This document shows positions 13,082 to 24,860 of a stretch of DNA of 64,000 bases, one piece after another. This stretch comes from Schistocephalus solidus (lineage: Eukaryota > Platyhelminthes > Cestoda > Diphyllobothriidea > Diphyllobothriidae), in contig WEDG01000794.1 in the NCBI GenBank assembly GCA_017591395.1, forward strand, positions 124,001 to 188,000, written 5' to 3'. A program made the position numbers and the translations under genes. The notes beneath the pieces were generated by a model. That model made no database searches. It saw only the letters and a program-made list of their open reading frames with translations, and was not told the origin of the DNA. How positions within the stretch are numbered: position 1 is the stretch's first letter; each line of letters opens with the position of its first letter.

Positions 13082-13144
13082 TCTATTCCATCTTCTTCTG
13101 CATGGCGAATGGTGAGTTGAAGATTGAGAGTCGAAAGATAACTC
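13082..13144 (-). CDS. Exon 7 (candidate): 63-nt linker exon
   Basis: A strong pyrimidine tract (CTTCCTGTTGCTTACCTTTCTGAAG) and a GTAAGA donor frame 21 codons, phase 0 at both ends, encoding a Ser/His/Arg-rich segment (ELSFDSQSSTHH, then RRRWNR). It fits between exons 6 and 8 but is not required, since those two also join in phase 0. It has no domain signal. It could be an optional exon or a chance pair of splice sites. Confidence 0.35.
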
Positions 13145-13301
13145 CTTCAGAAAGGTAAGCAACAGGAAGAAGATTGATCTGGCTGAAAAATGGCTTGAGA
13201 AAGGCATGCCCTGCAATTCATAACCTCTAGGGAATAAAATTCCAATATCCATCCGTCGGACATATTTACCACCAGGAAGATTTGACCGTATCATGACTTA
13301 C

Positions 13302-13619
13302 CAGTTGGGCTGCCTTCGAAGGAGATAACGTGAGTTGCCCTGCCGTGAGTTCGGTTTCGGAAAGGTGAGTGGAAAAGAGTTCCAGCTCTGTCATGTGACC
13401 CTGTTTAGAGGCGTTAATCCACCGATCACATGCAAAATAGATTGATTCCGAGGCCGCAGCTACCGTTGAGTTGGGATGATTGCTTACTCCAGGTACTTTC
13501 TCGATTATCTGAATCCAATCTAGACGCCAGCTGGATGCAGCTCGTTGCTCCCCTTCCAACCAGACACGTATGGACTTCAGCTCCCCCAAGTAGACGGCTT
13601 CCAAATAAAATACATCTGT
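13302..13619 (-). CDS. Exon 6: C-terminal half of second PLAT domain
   Basis: 106 codons, phase 0 at both ends, bordered by TTTATTTTAG and GTAAGT. TDVFYLEAVYLGELKSIRVW directly continues exon 5 (RGQ plus TDVF) and is a textbook PLAT strand (F-x-L-x-A-x-x-LG-x-L-x-x-I-x-V). The exon continues with SSWRLDWIQI and closes the domain at IYFACDRWI. After it comes a Glu/Thr/Leu-rich tail (MTELELFSTHLSETELTAG), which could be a short helix. With exon 5 this makes a PLAT domain of normal size, interrupted only by a short insertion before the last strand. Confidence 0.82.
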
Positions 13620-15228
13620 CTAAAATAAAGACATGAGAAATTGAAGTAGAGAACGTGCCACACATTCCGATAAGGATACCTGTGTTGGACAGCACAATTT
13701 ATTTTATTGAATATCCCCCACAATATTTGAATTGCCCTTTAAGAAAAAGACAGGACTAAGTAATCATTGGCTGTCGATGGCTGAATATAGTCAACTTTAT
13801 CAAACAATTGGAGTAAAAGGCCAAGCATTTTTTTGAATTTTTTTCTGGAACATAAAACTTCTTGAGAAGTTATTGTTAAACGTGCTGGAGAGTATTTCAA
13901 GGCATACCGAAAAGGAAGAGAAAACATCGTCTGCACAAGCAACCTTAGGTAATTTCCTTATTATTGCTGCAAGTTTGTTCTTTTGAGCTGTGGCAAGGAT
14001 AATCATATTTTTCTGAATTGTGCAAGCGAATTACGTTTCCTTGTTTCCCGTTTAGCTAAAGGATGCTTGTTTTTCACCGATATATCATCACAAGCCGCAA
14101 GCAATAATATCTCGAGCAGATAACAAATATTTTTTTATTAAGTTCGATTTTAATTAACGCCAGGCCCTTCGATAATTATCCCTCAACCAACAGTATGCGT
14201 CATCAAGGGCGAATTCAGGTCTCCCAAGTTTTTCAGGTGTGTGAGCATATTCCAAACTCTTAGAAAATGGTCCAGTGGCCAGTCAGCAAAGGACCATCGG
14301 TGCTAGACGGAGAATTTCGATTTAATTTTTGAAGTCAAAAGGGACCCTCCGCAAAAGGAGATAAATGAGCAAAGTACGTTTTATTATGCAGACATTTTCT
14401 GCGGTCACACAATTTATGTCAAATGATTCAGCCTTCGTACCAGGTTAGTGAATGCAATGCATAACTTCATGTATCACAGATAGTTACTGGTGTAACAACC
14501 CCCAGACTGCTCCAAATCCACCGTTGACAACAAATGCTGACGATAATACCAAAATACTAGCCTAGCAAAATATGTATAGGTGCAGTCATTAGAGACCGCC
14601 CTGAATAGGCCTACCTAGAGCCAAAACAGCAAAATCAGAACCGCATCGAGAAACGAACAGTTTCATGGCCGGTCGAAAGACCATGCTAGGTTGCTCTTTA
14701 AATAACACATACCATCTGGGAGTTTTGTAAAAATTAACAGCAGCCTATTCTGGCCGATATTGCTAACGTCCAACGCAGGGGTTGCAGGCACCTCTTCCCA
14801 ACTTCAAATGACCAGTTGCAACTCTGAACTACACACTGTCAGTTTAAACAACATGATTGTTTGTATAATTTCATCATAGAGGATCTTAAAATTAACCCCT
14901 ATGTCCAAATGACATGCTTGTTTTTAGAAGGATATATTTAAAGCGTACTTTAACGATGGAATAAATTATGCTCACTGGAAAGGGATAGTAGAAATCTACT
15001 CTCTTCCGAAATTCCATCAAGGTACCTATCATGAGATCGATTTTTCCTGCGGTTATTACATGCCTTAGAAGGCATTTTGATTGATCCTACATATGACTTT
15101 AGCTTCGGGCTTTAAAAATCATAGTGTTAATGAGAGCTTCGTGCTACCTACTAAAAGTGGGGTGTTTTGCTGAGAGCTAAGATATAATTTAGGGAAAATT
15201 TTTGTCATCACTTCGAAAAGAATGCTAC
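13620..15228. other. Intron between exons 6 and 5
   Basis: No exon, RNA gene or repeat was recognised in this 1.6-kb AT-rich intron. Confidence 0.45.
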
Positions 15229-15386
15229 CTGTCCTCGCTGAAAAGGTTCCCTCGAATCGTCTTCAGCCTTCCAAAGTAACCGCGGTCCCGTATCCCCGAA
15301 TTCTCCAACAATTGTAACGTTCACCGAAGACTGAGTGCCGGCACCCCATAAGTCGCTCGTTTTTACCACTACTCGATAGATGATAA
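15229..15386 (-). CDS. Exon 5: N-terminal half of second PLAT domain
   Basis: The acceptor CACTATTTTAG opens a 158-nt exon. It reads IIYRVVVKTSDLWGAGT, then SSVNVTIVGEFGDTGPR, a clear PLAT start with the WGAGT-x-(S/A)-x-V core and the Gly-Glu-x-Gly-Asp-Thr-Gly turn. It ends REPFQRGQ with donor GTAGCA in phase 0, at the conserved position just before the 'D-x-F-x-L' strand of PLAT domains. No insertion is seen in this half, unlike the first PLAT domain. Codons 5' of the acceptor are open for some distance (to 15441), but the pyrimidine tract argues they are intronic. Confidence 0.8.
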
Positions 15387-15975
15387 CTAAAATAGTGAAG
15401 ACACATAAACTCCACTTGAAAATAAAAACTGAAGCATTCACTTGTTTTGATTTATACGCTCTATTTCGATCTAAACTTCCCAGCTACAGGTTTCGAACTA
15501 TTGCATATGTATGTATGTGCGTATGTACGTGGGGTGTAGGGGTGTCCACTCGGGGGGCATAGAGTGCGGGTAGCATTAGGTCATGCCACTTGCCTTATAC
15601 AGGTGGCAGATGCTCCCAGCGGCCGTTAATTGTTCGCCAACTCTGACCTCCGCCCTCTTCCGAAGCTAGGTCTCGTCTGGCGGCCACACCCCGGCAACCG
15701 CCTCGATCGGTGGACTGAACAAGGTAAGGGAATCTGATGCTGTCCCCACACCCGGTAATTCTGTTCGCATTCCGCCCGCCCCTCCACCCACCTCCCACAG
15801 TCGCGGTCAGAGTGAGGAAAATAAGGACACTCTGTACTATTGTACTCCTACTCAATTTAGACGCCCTTAATTTCGGAGAATAAGTTACATTATAAATTGG
15901 CATAAAAGAAGTCGAAATTAAGTTTACTGGGTAAGGTAGTAGCGCTGGCAAGCAAGAGACGGGTCGCCAGGTCAC

Positions 15976-16399
15976 CCTGCGTTCTGGCGACACCATTTGA
16001 GGCTGGCGCAGTCAGGTTTCGGAGTCGTCCACGCAGCAGGTGCGATTGTGTGTCGTTCAGCCTGCGCTGACGCTCGCGCAAGACAAGGGCAGCCGAGAGG
16101 GGAGAAGGAATTTCACAGGTAGTATCCCCATCGCCGTATCGCCTCGACATCCAACGACCGCAAGGAAATGTGAGAATTTCCGCGTCACTACTGCTGATGG
16201 TGCCAGTGGTGGCGGTGGCAGCGTGCTTATTGTTGCTACTGCTGAGGTTTCGCGACCGAGGCGGTGGAGCTGAGAGCTGTAGAGCAGTTCCGCTAACAGG
16301 GCGCATTCTCACCATGGCAATCAGGAGATCGGGGCTGTCACCACTATTGTCGTGACTAAGTCGAATTTTTATGATCTCTCCAATGTTTCCCAGATTAAC
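15976..16399 (-). CDS. Exon 4: C-terminal half of first PLAT domain
   Basis: The acceptor TTTATACTAG leads into VNLGNIGEIIKIRLSHDNSG, the diagnostic centre of a PLAT domain (LG-x-I-x-K-I-x-I-x-HDN), exactly where exon 3 stopped and in matching phase 0. A Ser/Thr/Ala/Asn-rich insertion of about 40 residues comes next, then the closing PLAT strand ILTFPCGRWMS and YGDGDTTCEIP. After the domain the sequence is Arg/Leu-rich. Two donors are possible, both phase 1: GTGACC after 15976, or GTAAAC after 15928 (16 more codons). Either fits exon 5. The opposite strand is open over 16040-16355, but it lacks domain signals. Confidence 0.78.
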
Positions 16400-18370
16400 C
16401 TAGTATAAACGAATGTCACAAATAGGAATACGTAAAAAGGAAGAGTTCTTGTCGGTTTTCATCAGCCAATTGATTAAGTACTATAATACACAAGTATAAA
16501 AATTTGAAAATAAGTTTTCACTCAAAACGTTATCGGACTGGGGTTCTTGTCCCCGGACGTGGATTTGTGTTTTTGAAGTGAATTTCCCTCCATATATGCA
16601 GGTGGAGTCATCTGAAAAATTGCTGCATTTAGTTGAAAGTTCATATCCATAGCGGAAATCATAGAAATGACAGAAGCAGGACGCAAAATAGACTATAGAG
16701 AGATGAAATATTAATTTAATGACATAATTATAGATCCGAAATTCTAATTATTAGCAACCTGCTTCGGAGCATTGGGCACCGATCATTAATTGCAGAAGTG
16801 AGAAGGTGAATCAAAAATTATTGTTCCTCGTGGCGAGAGGGGGAAAGCATAATTCCAAAATGCTCCGAAAAAGTATTCCATTCAGCATGGATAAAAATTG
16901 GTGTATGCCGGAAACATAGCGAACGATAAGAAATGAGTCGCAAAATTTTGGCTTTTTGATTTCTTTCAAATGGATACTAGCGTCTTGTGCCGTTAACCTC
17001 ACTTTTATAGTTTATAGCAACAAAAAGGGGTAAAACGTAGTATATATTGAGCAAAATAGGCCAACCGATATGACAATAAGAAGATTCTGTCTGAGTGGGG
17101 AGCAGAAAAACCTGCTGGCTCAATTTTGAAAGCCCGTGATAATAACTGGGAATTATTTGTACCCTAGTAGCGTGTTTCTGACTAATATTTATCCGTGCTT
17201 CGCAGATGTAATGTTTTGCACATCCTAGACTGAGGCTAACGGTAATTAAACTGGTGCGAGGTAACATTGTTTATGGAATTACTGCGGGTAGTTAACTAAC
17301 CTTTTGTGAGTTATTGTAGGGCAGCATACCGTTCATGGTTTTTGGCTCCTGAAATCTCTGGTTCAACAAAGAGTACTTAGGGTTTAGAATTATTCCCAAC
17401 TGCCTGAATTCCGGGTCCTCTCGTTCAAAATAATCTAGGCAAATGTAGCAATGAACAATGGATCAAGATAATGACGCAGCGGGCTGTTTTGGGAAAATAA
17501 TTTTAGAGAAGGTACACCGTCTGCTTGGGACTGAAAATAAGAATAATTTTTAGATGGAGGAACCCTTTCTTAAGTGTCATAAGGCTTTTTGAAGGCTAAA
17601 GTGTTTACCTTCAAAAGGGCAATTGGTTCAAAATTGCCACATTTGAAACTCCCAATTTTTGTATAAAAAGCCTATTACAATCGCTTAAGCATCCTCCGTG
17701 ACTTAGGTTAAGATCACTGGTCCTCATACTCTGCACGGGGTTGTTTTCTGAAATTCAACCAGCGAAAACTCATGGTTTGGGATCATTCGTAGGAAACAAC
17801 GCGCATTGCTAAAGGGTCTGAAACTAAAGGCCTCACTTAACAAACACTTTTCGATTGCAGGAATTGCTTATTGCCCACCTTATGTCCTAAAGAGCGTTTT
17901 AAGTATAAATATTTCAAAGTATATCAGGGTCGGTAAACTTTCGCAGCTGGTTTTCACTGTGATCGCGCGTTTAAATTGATCGCATCCTTTATATGGTTGA
18001 TCATAGATTACTACATCGCAGGTCATTATTTAACAGTAGGCAATTGAGTGTTGGGAAATTCTTCTACGAAAAAATAAAATAAATTAAACATAAAAAAACC
18101 AGCCTGTAGAATGGGGGACGTTTGAAGTGAAACTGCGGAATGGGAGGAAATAATCCAGTCAGAAAGCCTTTGCTGGAAGCCAATGTTGAACCGCCAATCC
18201 TCTGGAGTCGCCATGAATTCTTAAATTTCAGCTAACGCAGCCGTTTGAACTAATAGATAATCCATTTTTCCTGACGAGGGACCGGTTTATTTTAGTCGAA
18301 ACCTTTGTTCCAAGGGGCTTAGAAAGAACATCTATTATACATTTAGTTTAAATTTATTATTTAGTACAAA
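16400..18370. other. Left part of the 14.5-kb intron between exons 4 and 3
   Basis: AT-rich, and I saw no repeat or coding motif before the Penelope palindrome begins at 18371. Confidence 0.45.
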
Positions 18371-20190
18371 AGACGAATTTGCGAGCATGCGCACAGCTTT
18401 CGATAACTTCTCTTCAGGCCAGTACAGTTATAGGGAAACGTTGGAACGTAGTAGAAATTTAAAACATGAAATCGATAATGTTCATCCGTTTGTGTGGGTT
18501 ATCTGAGGAATGTGCATAGGAGGAGGATGATAAGAGACAGTTTGATAGGTGGCAGTAAGTGTTTGGTAGAGCCGTTCTAGGAGAAGGGGGAGGACAGAGA
18601 TGGCGCGGGGAATGCATGCAGTTAAGCGGCCGTTGGCCAAGCTAAGCGCGGAGCTTGTACGAGGTTCTTTTGTGCGCACAAGACCGGCTTCTTCAACCTA
18701 ATGGCAGTCGCTGCTGCTGCTGCCAATAGACGTTGACCCAGTGGCTTGGGGTAGTTTGGTGGGACCTTATAAATTACACGGAAAGCTTCGCTGGGTTCCA
18801 CACTATGCCCAGTGTCAACAAGATGTGCAAGGATGGCGCTTTTATGCTCTTTGACTTCCCCTCTGCTCAGCCATGCTGGGATGTGTTCTTTTATTCTTTT
18901 GGATAAGCGCCGACTCGTGTGACCAAGATAACCTGCTCCACAGGATCAAGTAAATGAGTGGTCTGAGCCGGCAACCTATCCTTGCCTTTGCTTCGTAAAA
19001 GAGGGTTGGTTGAGAACACTATCTGAAGTTTCGCTGCTGGGAACGTTTGTGTAACGGCTTGGTTAAGGCGTCTTTTCAGGAGTTCACTAGCCGCATCCTC
19101 TTGAATGGGCACTTTGAGGAATATAGTTTTCTTTTACACAGTAACCCTGACAGGTTTCACTGGTCTTGCGCCAAGAGGCTTTGTAATAAACCTATCAGGG
19201 TATCCATTCTCTCGCAGGAGGTTCTGGATCTTCCCAAGCTCCTCCCTTGATACTATATGCCGTGCAAATTTTTTTCTGGCCCCTATGCGCTAAGCAACGG
19301 ACTAGATTGCGTTTCTGTTGGAGAGGTACGAAACTGCTAAAGTTCATATATTGCCCAGACCAGGTTTTCTTTCGATAAACGCTCCTTCGTATGCTGCCGT
19401 CAGGCCTTCTGCTTAGAAGGACGTCTAAGAAAGGGCGTGAACCTGCTCGTTCCATCTCCATCGTGAATTTGATCGACGGATGTACTTGGTTTACAGTGTT
19501 TAAGAGCTCGTCTAAATTTGTTTCTTTTTGACAATTGCAAAGATGTCGTCAACGTATCGGCCGTAGTGTCTTAGCTTATTGATCTGTCCACTTAGCTGAA
19601 ATTTCTCCAGCTTGCCCATAAATACATCGGCTAGGAGAGGTCCAAGTGGTGACCCCATAGCAATGCCGTCTATTTGTCTGTATAGTTGGTTATCAAAAAG
19701 GAACTGCAAATTTAACGTGCATCTTAGTAATAATTCTTTCAGTGCATTTGTCGGTATTCCTGTTTCTTCCTCACTGGTCAACATGAATTCACAGAGGTAA
19801 TTGACTGTTTCAGTGACAGGGACTTTTGTAAAAAGTGATGAGATATCCAAAGATAGCATCTTCGTTCCGTTTAAGTTAAGGTCTTTGACGTCTTCAATAA
19901 ATTTGAATGTATCTTGTCTTTCGTCTTCTGCCAGGATATCCAAAACGGCAGCGCGTTGACACACTTGACGCTCTAGTTCTTCCATCTTTATTCGAGTGCT
20001 TTCCAGTTGATTCTCAACGTATACTCTCAAGGTTTCCGTGGTGATAACTGTATGACTATGCCTGAGCGCTCTCCAGTAGTGATTTGGGTATGCATTTCTT
20101 TCAATACAGTTCCTTATAAAATTGGCCAGTATTTTGGCCTCCACAAGTTTGGTGTTGAAACGCAGGTGCGCTGATGAAGTAGAGACACAA
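18371..20190 (-). mobile_element. Penelope-like element, minus copy (left arm of palindrome), pseudogene
   Basis: Read on the minus strand, this has an N-terminal segment (NTKLVEAKILANFIRNCIER, then VENQLESTRIKMEELERQV) running straight into the palm of a Penelope reverse transcriptase at DTFKFIEDV. SLDISSLFTKVPV, GIAMGSPLGPLLADVFMGKL and the catalytic box RYVDDIFAIVKK follow. The fingers region that normally precedes the palm is missing. After a frameshift come the thumb (SRPFLDVLLSRR) and, near 18700-18950, a GIY-YIG endonuclease region. Frameshifts and stops make it non-coding. It lies in the intron between exons 4 and 3, in the gene's own orientation. 18371-19914 is an inverted repeat of 20431-21968. 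Confidence 0.88.
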
Positions 20191-21968
20191 TTGATTGACT
20201 GCTTAAAAAGACTCTATGCATGGGCGTTTTCTAAGCGACCGTGACCTTGAACGCCTCAGACCAGTAGGTACACACATCCCTCGACTCTATGGTCTACCGA
20301 AGATCCAAAAAGAAGGCTTGCCATTTCGTCCGATTTTAGACATGCGAAACTCTATTTATCATGCCATAGCAAAGTGGTTAGCAGAGAAACTAAAGCCTGT
20401 ACAACGTCAGCTAGCGCCACGAAGCTACCGAGATACATTCAAATTTATTGAAGACGTCAAAGACCTTAACTTAAACGGAACGAAGATGCTATCTTTGGAT
20501 ATCTCATCACTTTTTACAAAAGTCCCTGTCACTGAAACAGTCAATTACCTCTGTGAATTCATGTTGACCAGTGAGGAAGAAACAGGAATACCGACAAATG
20601 CACTGAAAGAATTATTACTAAGATGCACGTTAAATTTGCAGTTCCTTTTTGATAACCAACTATACAGACAAATAGACGGCATTGCTATGGGGTCACCACT
20701 TGGACCTCTCCTAGCCGATGTATTTATGGGCAAGCTGGAGAAATTTCAGCTAAGTGGACAGATCAATAAGCTAAGACACTACGGCCGATACGTTGACGAC
20801 ATCTTTGCAATTGTCAAAAAGAAACAAATTTAGACGAGCTCTTAAACACTGTAAACCAAGTACATCCGTCGATCAAATTCACGATGGAGATGGAACGAGC
20901 AGGTTCACGCCCTTTCTTAGACGTCCTTCTAAGCAGAAGGCCTGACGGCAGCATACGAAGGAGCGTTTATCGAAAGAAAACCTGGTCTGGGCAATATATG
21001 AACTTTAGCAGTTTCGTACCTCTCCAACAGAAACGCAATCTAGTCCGTTGCTTAGCGCATAGGGCCAGAAAAATTTGCACGGCATATAGTATCAAGGAGG
21101 AGCTTGGGAAGATCCAGAACCTCCTGCGAGAGAATGGATACCCTGATAGGTTTATTACAAAGCCTCTTGGCGCAAGACCAGTGAAACCTGTCAGGGTTAC
21201 TGTGTAAAAGAAAACTATATTCCTCAAAGTGCCCATTCAAGAGGATGCGGCTAGTGAACTCCTGAAAAGACGCCTTAACCAAGCCGTTACACAAACGTTC
21301 CCAGCAGCGAAACTTCAGATAGTGTTCTCAACCAACCCTCTTTTACGAAGCAAAGGCAAGGATAGGTTGCCGGCTCAGACCACTCATTTACTTGATCCTG
21401 TGGAGCAGGTTATCTTGGTCACACGAGTCGGCGCTTATCCAAAAGAATAAAAGAACACATCCCAGCATGGCTGAGCAGAGGGGAAGTCAAGAGCATAAAA
21501 AGCGCCATCCTTGCACATCTTGTTGACACTGGGCATAGTGTGGAACCCAGCGAAGCTTTCCGTGTAATTTATAAGGTCCCACCAAACTACCCCAAGCCAC
21601 TGGGTCAACGTCTATTGGCAGCAGCAGCAGCGACTGCCATTAGGTTGAAGAAGCCGGTCTTGTGCGCACAAAAGAACCTCGTACAAGCTCCGCGCTTAGC
21701 TTGGCCAACGGCCGCTTAACTGCATGCATTCCCCGCGCCATCTCTGTCCTCCCCCTTCTCCTAGAACGGCTCTACCAAACACTTACTGCCACCTATCAAA
21801 CTGTCTCTTATCATCCTCCTCCTATGCACATTCCTCAGATAACCCACACAAACGGATGAACATTATCGATTTCATGTTTTAAATTTCTACTACGTTCCAA
21901 CGTTTCCCTATAACTGTACTGGCCTGAAGAGAAGTTATCGAAAGCTGTGCGCATGCTCGCAAGTCGTC
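20191..21968 (+). mobile_element. Penelope-like element, plus copy (right arm of palindrome), pseudogene
   Basis: This copy keeps the reverse transcriptase fingers (RLYGLPKIQKEGLPFRPILD, then RNSIYHAIAKWLAEKLKPVQ), which are typical of Penelope elements. The same palm follows as in the minus copy, with RYVDDIFAIVKK at about 20785-20820. A frameshift follows the KKK codons, then the thumb, a stop near 21206, and the GIY-YIG endonuclease at about 21385-21680 (SCGAGYLGHTSRRLSKRIKE, then H-I-P-A-W). One Cys codon position upstream reads TGA. The N-terminal part found in the minus copy is absent. The 3' tail to 21968 is non-coding. It is not autonomous as it stands. Confidence 0.88.
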
Positions 21969-24698
21969 TGTTGAATCTTTTAATGGGAATTTTTGTAACT
22001 TTATTATTTTGTATTGCCACGCATGTTTCAGGAAATTGATCAGTATTATGGATGTGTAACTACACAATTGGAAAGCCGCTTCTGTGCATCGGGATATTTC
22101 TTATAGGCAGAAGAGGATTTAATTAACTAGGAGCTGGGATAAGTGGGCCTGTATTTTAATGGAACTCCTGATAGGAACCGACAGGAAGTCTGCTTTCTTG
22201 CTCTAAATGCAGGATGCTCTCTACGTGTGGAACAACTACAGCTTCTTGTCATAATGTAGTTCCTGACAGCAGGGTAATTGAGCGCAAAATTGTAGCCGAC
22301 ATCTGGCCTAGCCGACACTCCCTTCTTCTTCTTCATTTTTAGCTGCGTAAATAGGGAGGAAAAGTAGTCCCGGCAACGCCTTAGCCTTGAGTTCTTGAGT
22401 GTCCTTCACGGGGACAGGTTTACCCAACATGAGTGAGCCGAAATTATATCATCCGGTCTTACACGGACTGCTGAACTTATTTTTTATCCTTGGTTATAAG
22501 TCGCCCTTACATGATTCCTGCTGCAATTATTTGCATTCTAAGCTCTTTTTTGATGTTTATAACACCGTTAAGTCCGTAAAATGAAAAAAATTGGAAGTCT
22601 CTTTATGGTTACCAGGAGAAAAAGCACATTTTAACAGCTCATTCATCGAAAGTCTTGCAGGTCTCTAAAGAAATGGGATGGGAAAAGCGGAGAATGTATG
22701 CTAGTATCGGTGAATGAGGGGAATAGTTTGCTCCTAAATTTGCGCAAATTTTACAAATACAACCATGTCTACACCCACTTCCCTCAAACAACAACCAAAG
22801 ATTAACACTTACTCAAACAAAACGCCTAGTTCATGAATTTCTTACCGAAATTCTGAAAGGATTGCTAAGGCGTAGTTGTAAGATGGATTATTAATGCAGT
22901 TTAATCCCAAGCTATCTACGTCATCAGAGGATGCTGTTTTTGAAAAAATGTTTTCCAATCCGTTTGTACCTTGTAAAACGTAGCTACTTATGTAGTATTT
23001 ATTTGTCCCACTGATTTACGATGCTATTATATATCCAAGTACATTTTATCGAAAACATGCTCTTAAAAATATTAGTTGTTGCACTCAATAAACAGCAAAT
23101 TATGTCTTTTTATAAGTGTATATTTGGGGAGAGGGTGCCTTTTGGGATTAAAACGGTTTTAGTTATGAAAATTATTACACCCTGAAGTGTTACTTCATGT
23201 AGCATCGTATCTGCAAGTTTATTAATGTTGCTTAAGGAGTATCTTATGTAATTAAAATCCATTGACCAACTTTTTTGGCCCTATATAACGTCTTCTTAAA
23301 AGCGCAAAGAAATGAACAATTTTCCCTGCCTGCAGGTTTTCAGCACGTAGTTTGGAAACCCTGTGCGCACATACAACTTTTGTTCGGGTTCAAATTTAAT
23401 AAGGAATTGAAAAAAATTCATTTAAAACAAAAGATACTCTTTCTCCAAGTCTAAGATTTGAAGATGTATATTGCTACTATATTAGTACAAGAAATAATTT
23501 TTATGCATTTTCTCGATGGGATATATGACTAGTTATAAGGGCATCAAGAAGTCACGTAAAAAGGCATGGTTATTTCATAGCCAAACTTTATCACGTTTAG
23601 GTTATACTGGCAGTCGGATAGAAGCTCATTCAAAAACCGGCGTTTTCTACATACTGATTATGCTGAACAATAACTCATATTATACTCCCGCAATGTAATA
23701 CTTTCGAATTTAAAATACATTTTGAAATTTCACTTAACATGCCATGGGGCAGGCCAACTACTATACCGAACATCTAATATTAACGTCTGATACAAAGCAC
23801 TTTCACATTAGTAAGTAGTCTTATTGGGATAAATATTTACCGCAAACACTGCCGTTTTCAATAAGGTAAAACCATCTTTTAATCAGTTCAAATATTTTTC
23901 TTTTAGTAAACATTGTTGTATGAAATTACTTTGCTTTTTCTGCTTATCTGCCTGAAATAAGACCTGAATTTCACTTAACCGGCTTTTCTTATTCTGTTTG
24001 TGCTGTTCCATGACACCAGAGTTCTTTCAAAATCTTTATGCTGTCAGGTAATTTTCCAGCCAATGCGCACGAAAACTCAACGCGAATAATACCTTAGGCC
24101 TTTGATGAGAGCATATTACAAAAGTTTGATTTAATACTAATTGCTCCACGACGTGGCATGGGTGATCACTTGGGTGGTGATAACACTTAGTGGCTCAAAT
24201 CTGAACGTTAATTTTGGAAAAATTAGGTCAACTGCATTCTCCTTCTTAATTTCAAAATAATTTTCCTCATTAAGAATATGGTTCTTGATTCTTTTAATAA
24301 TAGTGTATATTTGTGGATGAAAATAAATCCTTCTTAATATACTGATGATTTCCTACAATGGCCATATTTCCATATTTCCATATTTCCTCCGGCTTAGGGT
24401 ATTAATTTGCCTAAGATGAATTTACCAAACACCTTTTGAAAGTAAACTATTTTGTCCGTGCAAATCAGCTTAGAGGTGGTCTAAATAAGCACTCTCATTC
24501 TTATGCTAATTCACACCCCACAGAACAGCCACAACTACAATGAGCACCATTTGCTCCTAGCGTAATATTGAAAAATAAGGCTACTAAATGGTTTTTTACT
24601 CGGAGCACAAAGAATCGCATTGTACTATATGTAAAAACAAAAAGAAAAACCCAACACGGAGTGCTTTCATTGCTGGACGCTCACAAATCTTTAAGGGA
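21969..24698. other. Intron, middle part: one old repeat copy
   Basis: Contains family X copy 2 (about 22965-23515) and a short run of three CATATTTC units at 24364-24388. No coding motif was found in the short open frames at 22399-22584 and 23516-23698. Confidence 0.45.
22965..23515. repeat. Old unclassified dispersed repeat (family X), copy 2
   Basis: Colinear with 11046-11570: CTACTTATGTA, GATTTACGATGCT, ATTTTATCGAAAACATGC and, later, a shared GGTTCAAA(A/T)TT segment. It is patchy, and no terminal repeats were found. Confidence 0.45.
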
Positions 24699-24860
24699 AT
24701 TCAATGGTTAGAGTGTTAAACTTCTGATCAAAAGGTCGCGGGTTCAAACCTCGGGTGGGGCATCACCTAGGGTAAGGTATGACAGGCTAATAGCGGCTAA
24801 TGAGCCAGAAATGGCCATTCTAGTCTCCTTTGTCTTTTTCGGCATTGTTAATCTGCAATA
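24699..24860 (+). repeat. tRNA-derived SINE (family S1), copy 1
   Basis: A tRNA-like head has an A-box-like CAATGGTTAGAGTG and a perfect-type B box GGTCGCGGGTTCAAACCTCG. It is followed by the shared body GGCTAATAGCGGCTAATGAG, then CCAGAAATGGCCATTC and TTTGTC(T/G)TTTTCGGCATTG. The same body follows tRNA-like heads at 45010-45188 and 35245-35410 on the other strand. The head is too degenerate to be a working tRNA. Confidence 0.7.

Larger units (their letters stand above)
18371..21968. repeat. 3.6-kb palindrome: 1.54-kb inverted arms around a 516-bp spacer
   Basis: The left arm 18371-19914 and right arm 20431-21968 are reverse complements over their whole length, with only a few small indels (for example near 19280 versus 21065). 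Similarity stops abruptly at both outer ends and at the spacer edges. Because both arms carry the same stops and frameshifts, they share one damaged ancestor, or one was copied from the other. Confidence 0.9.
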
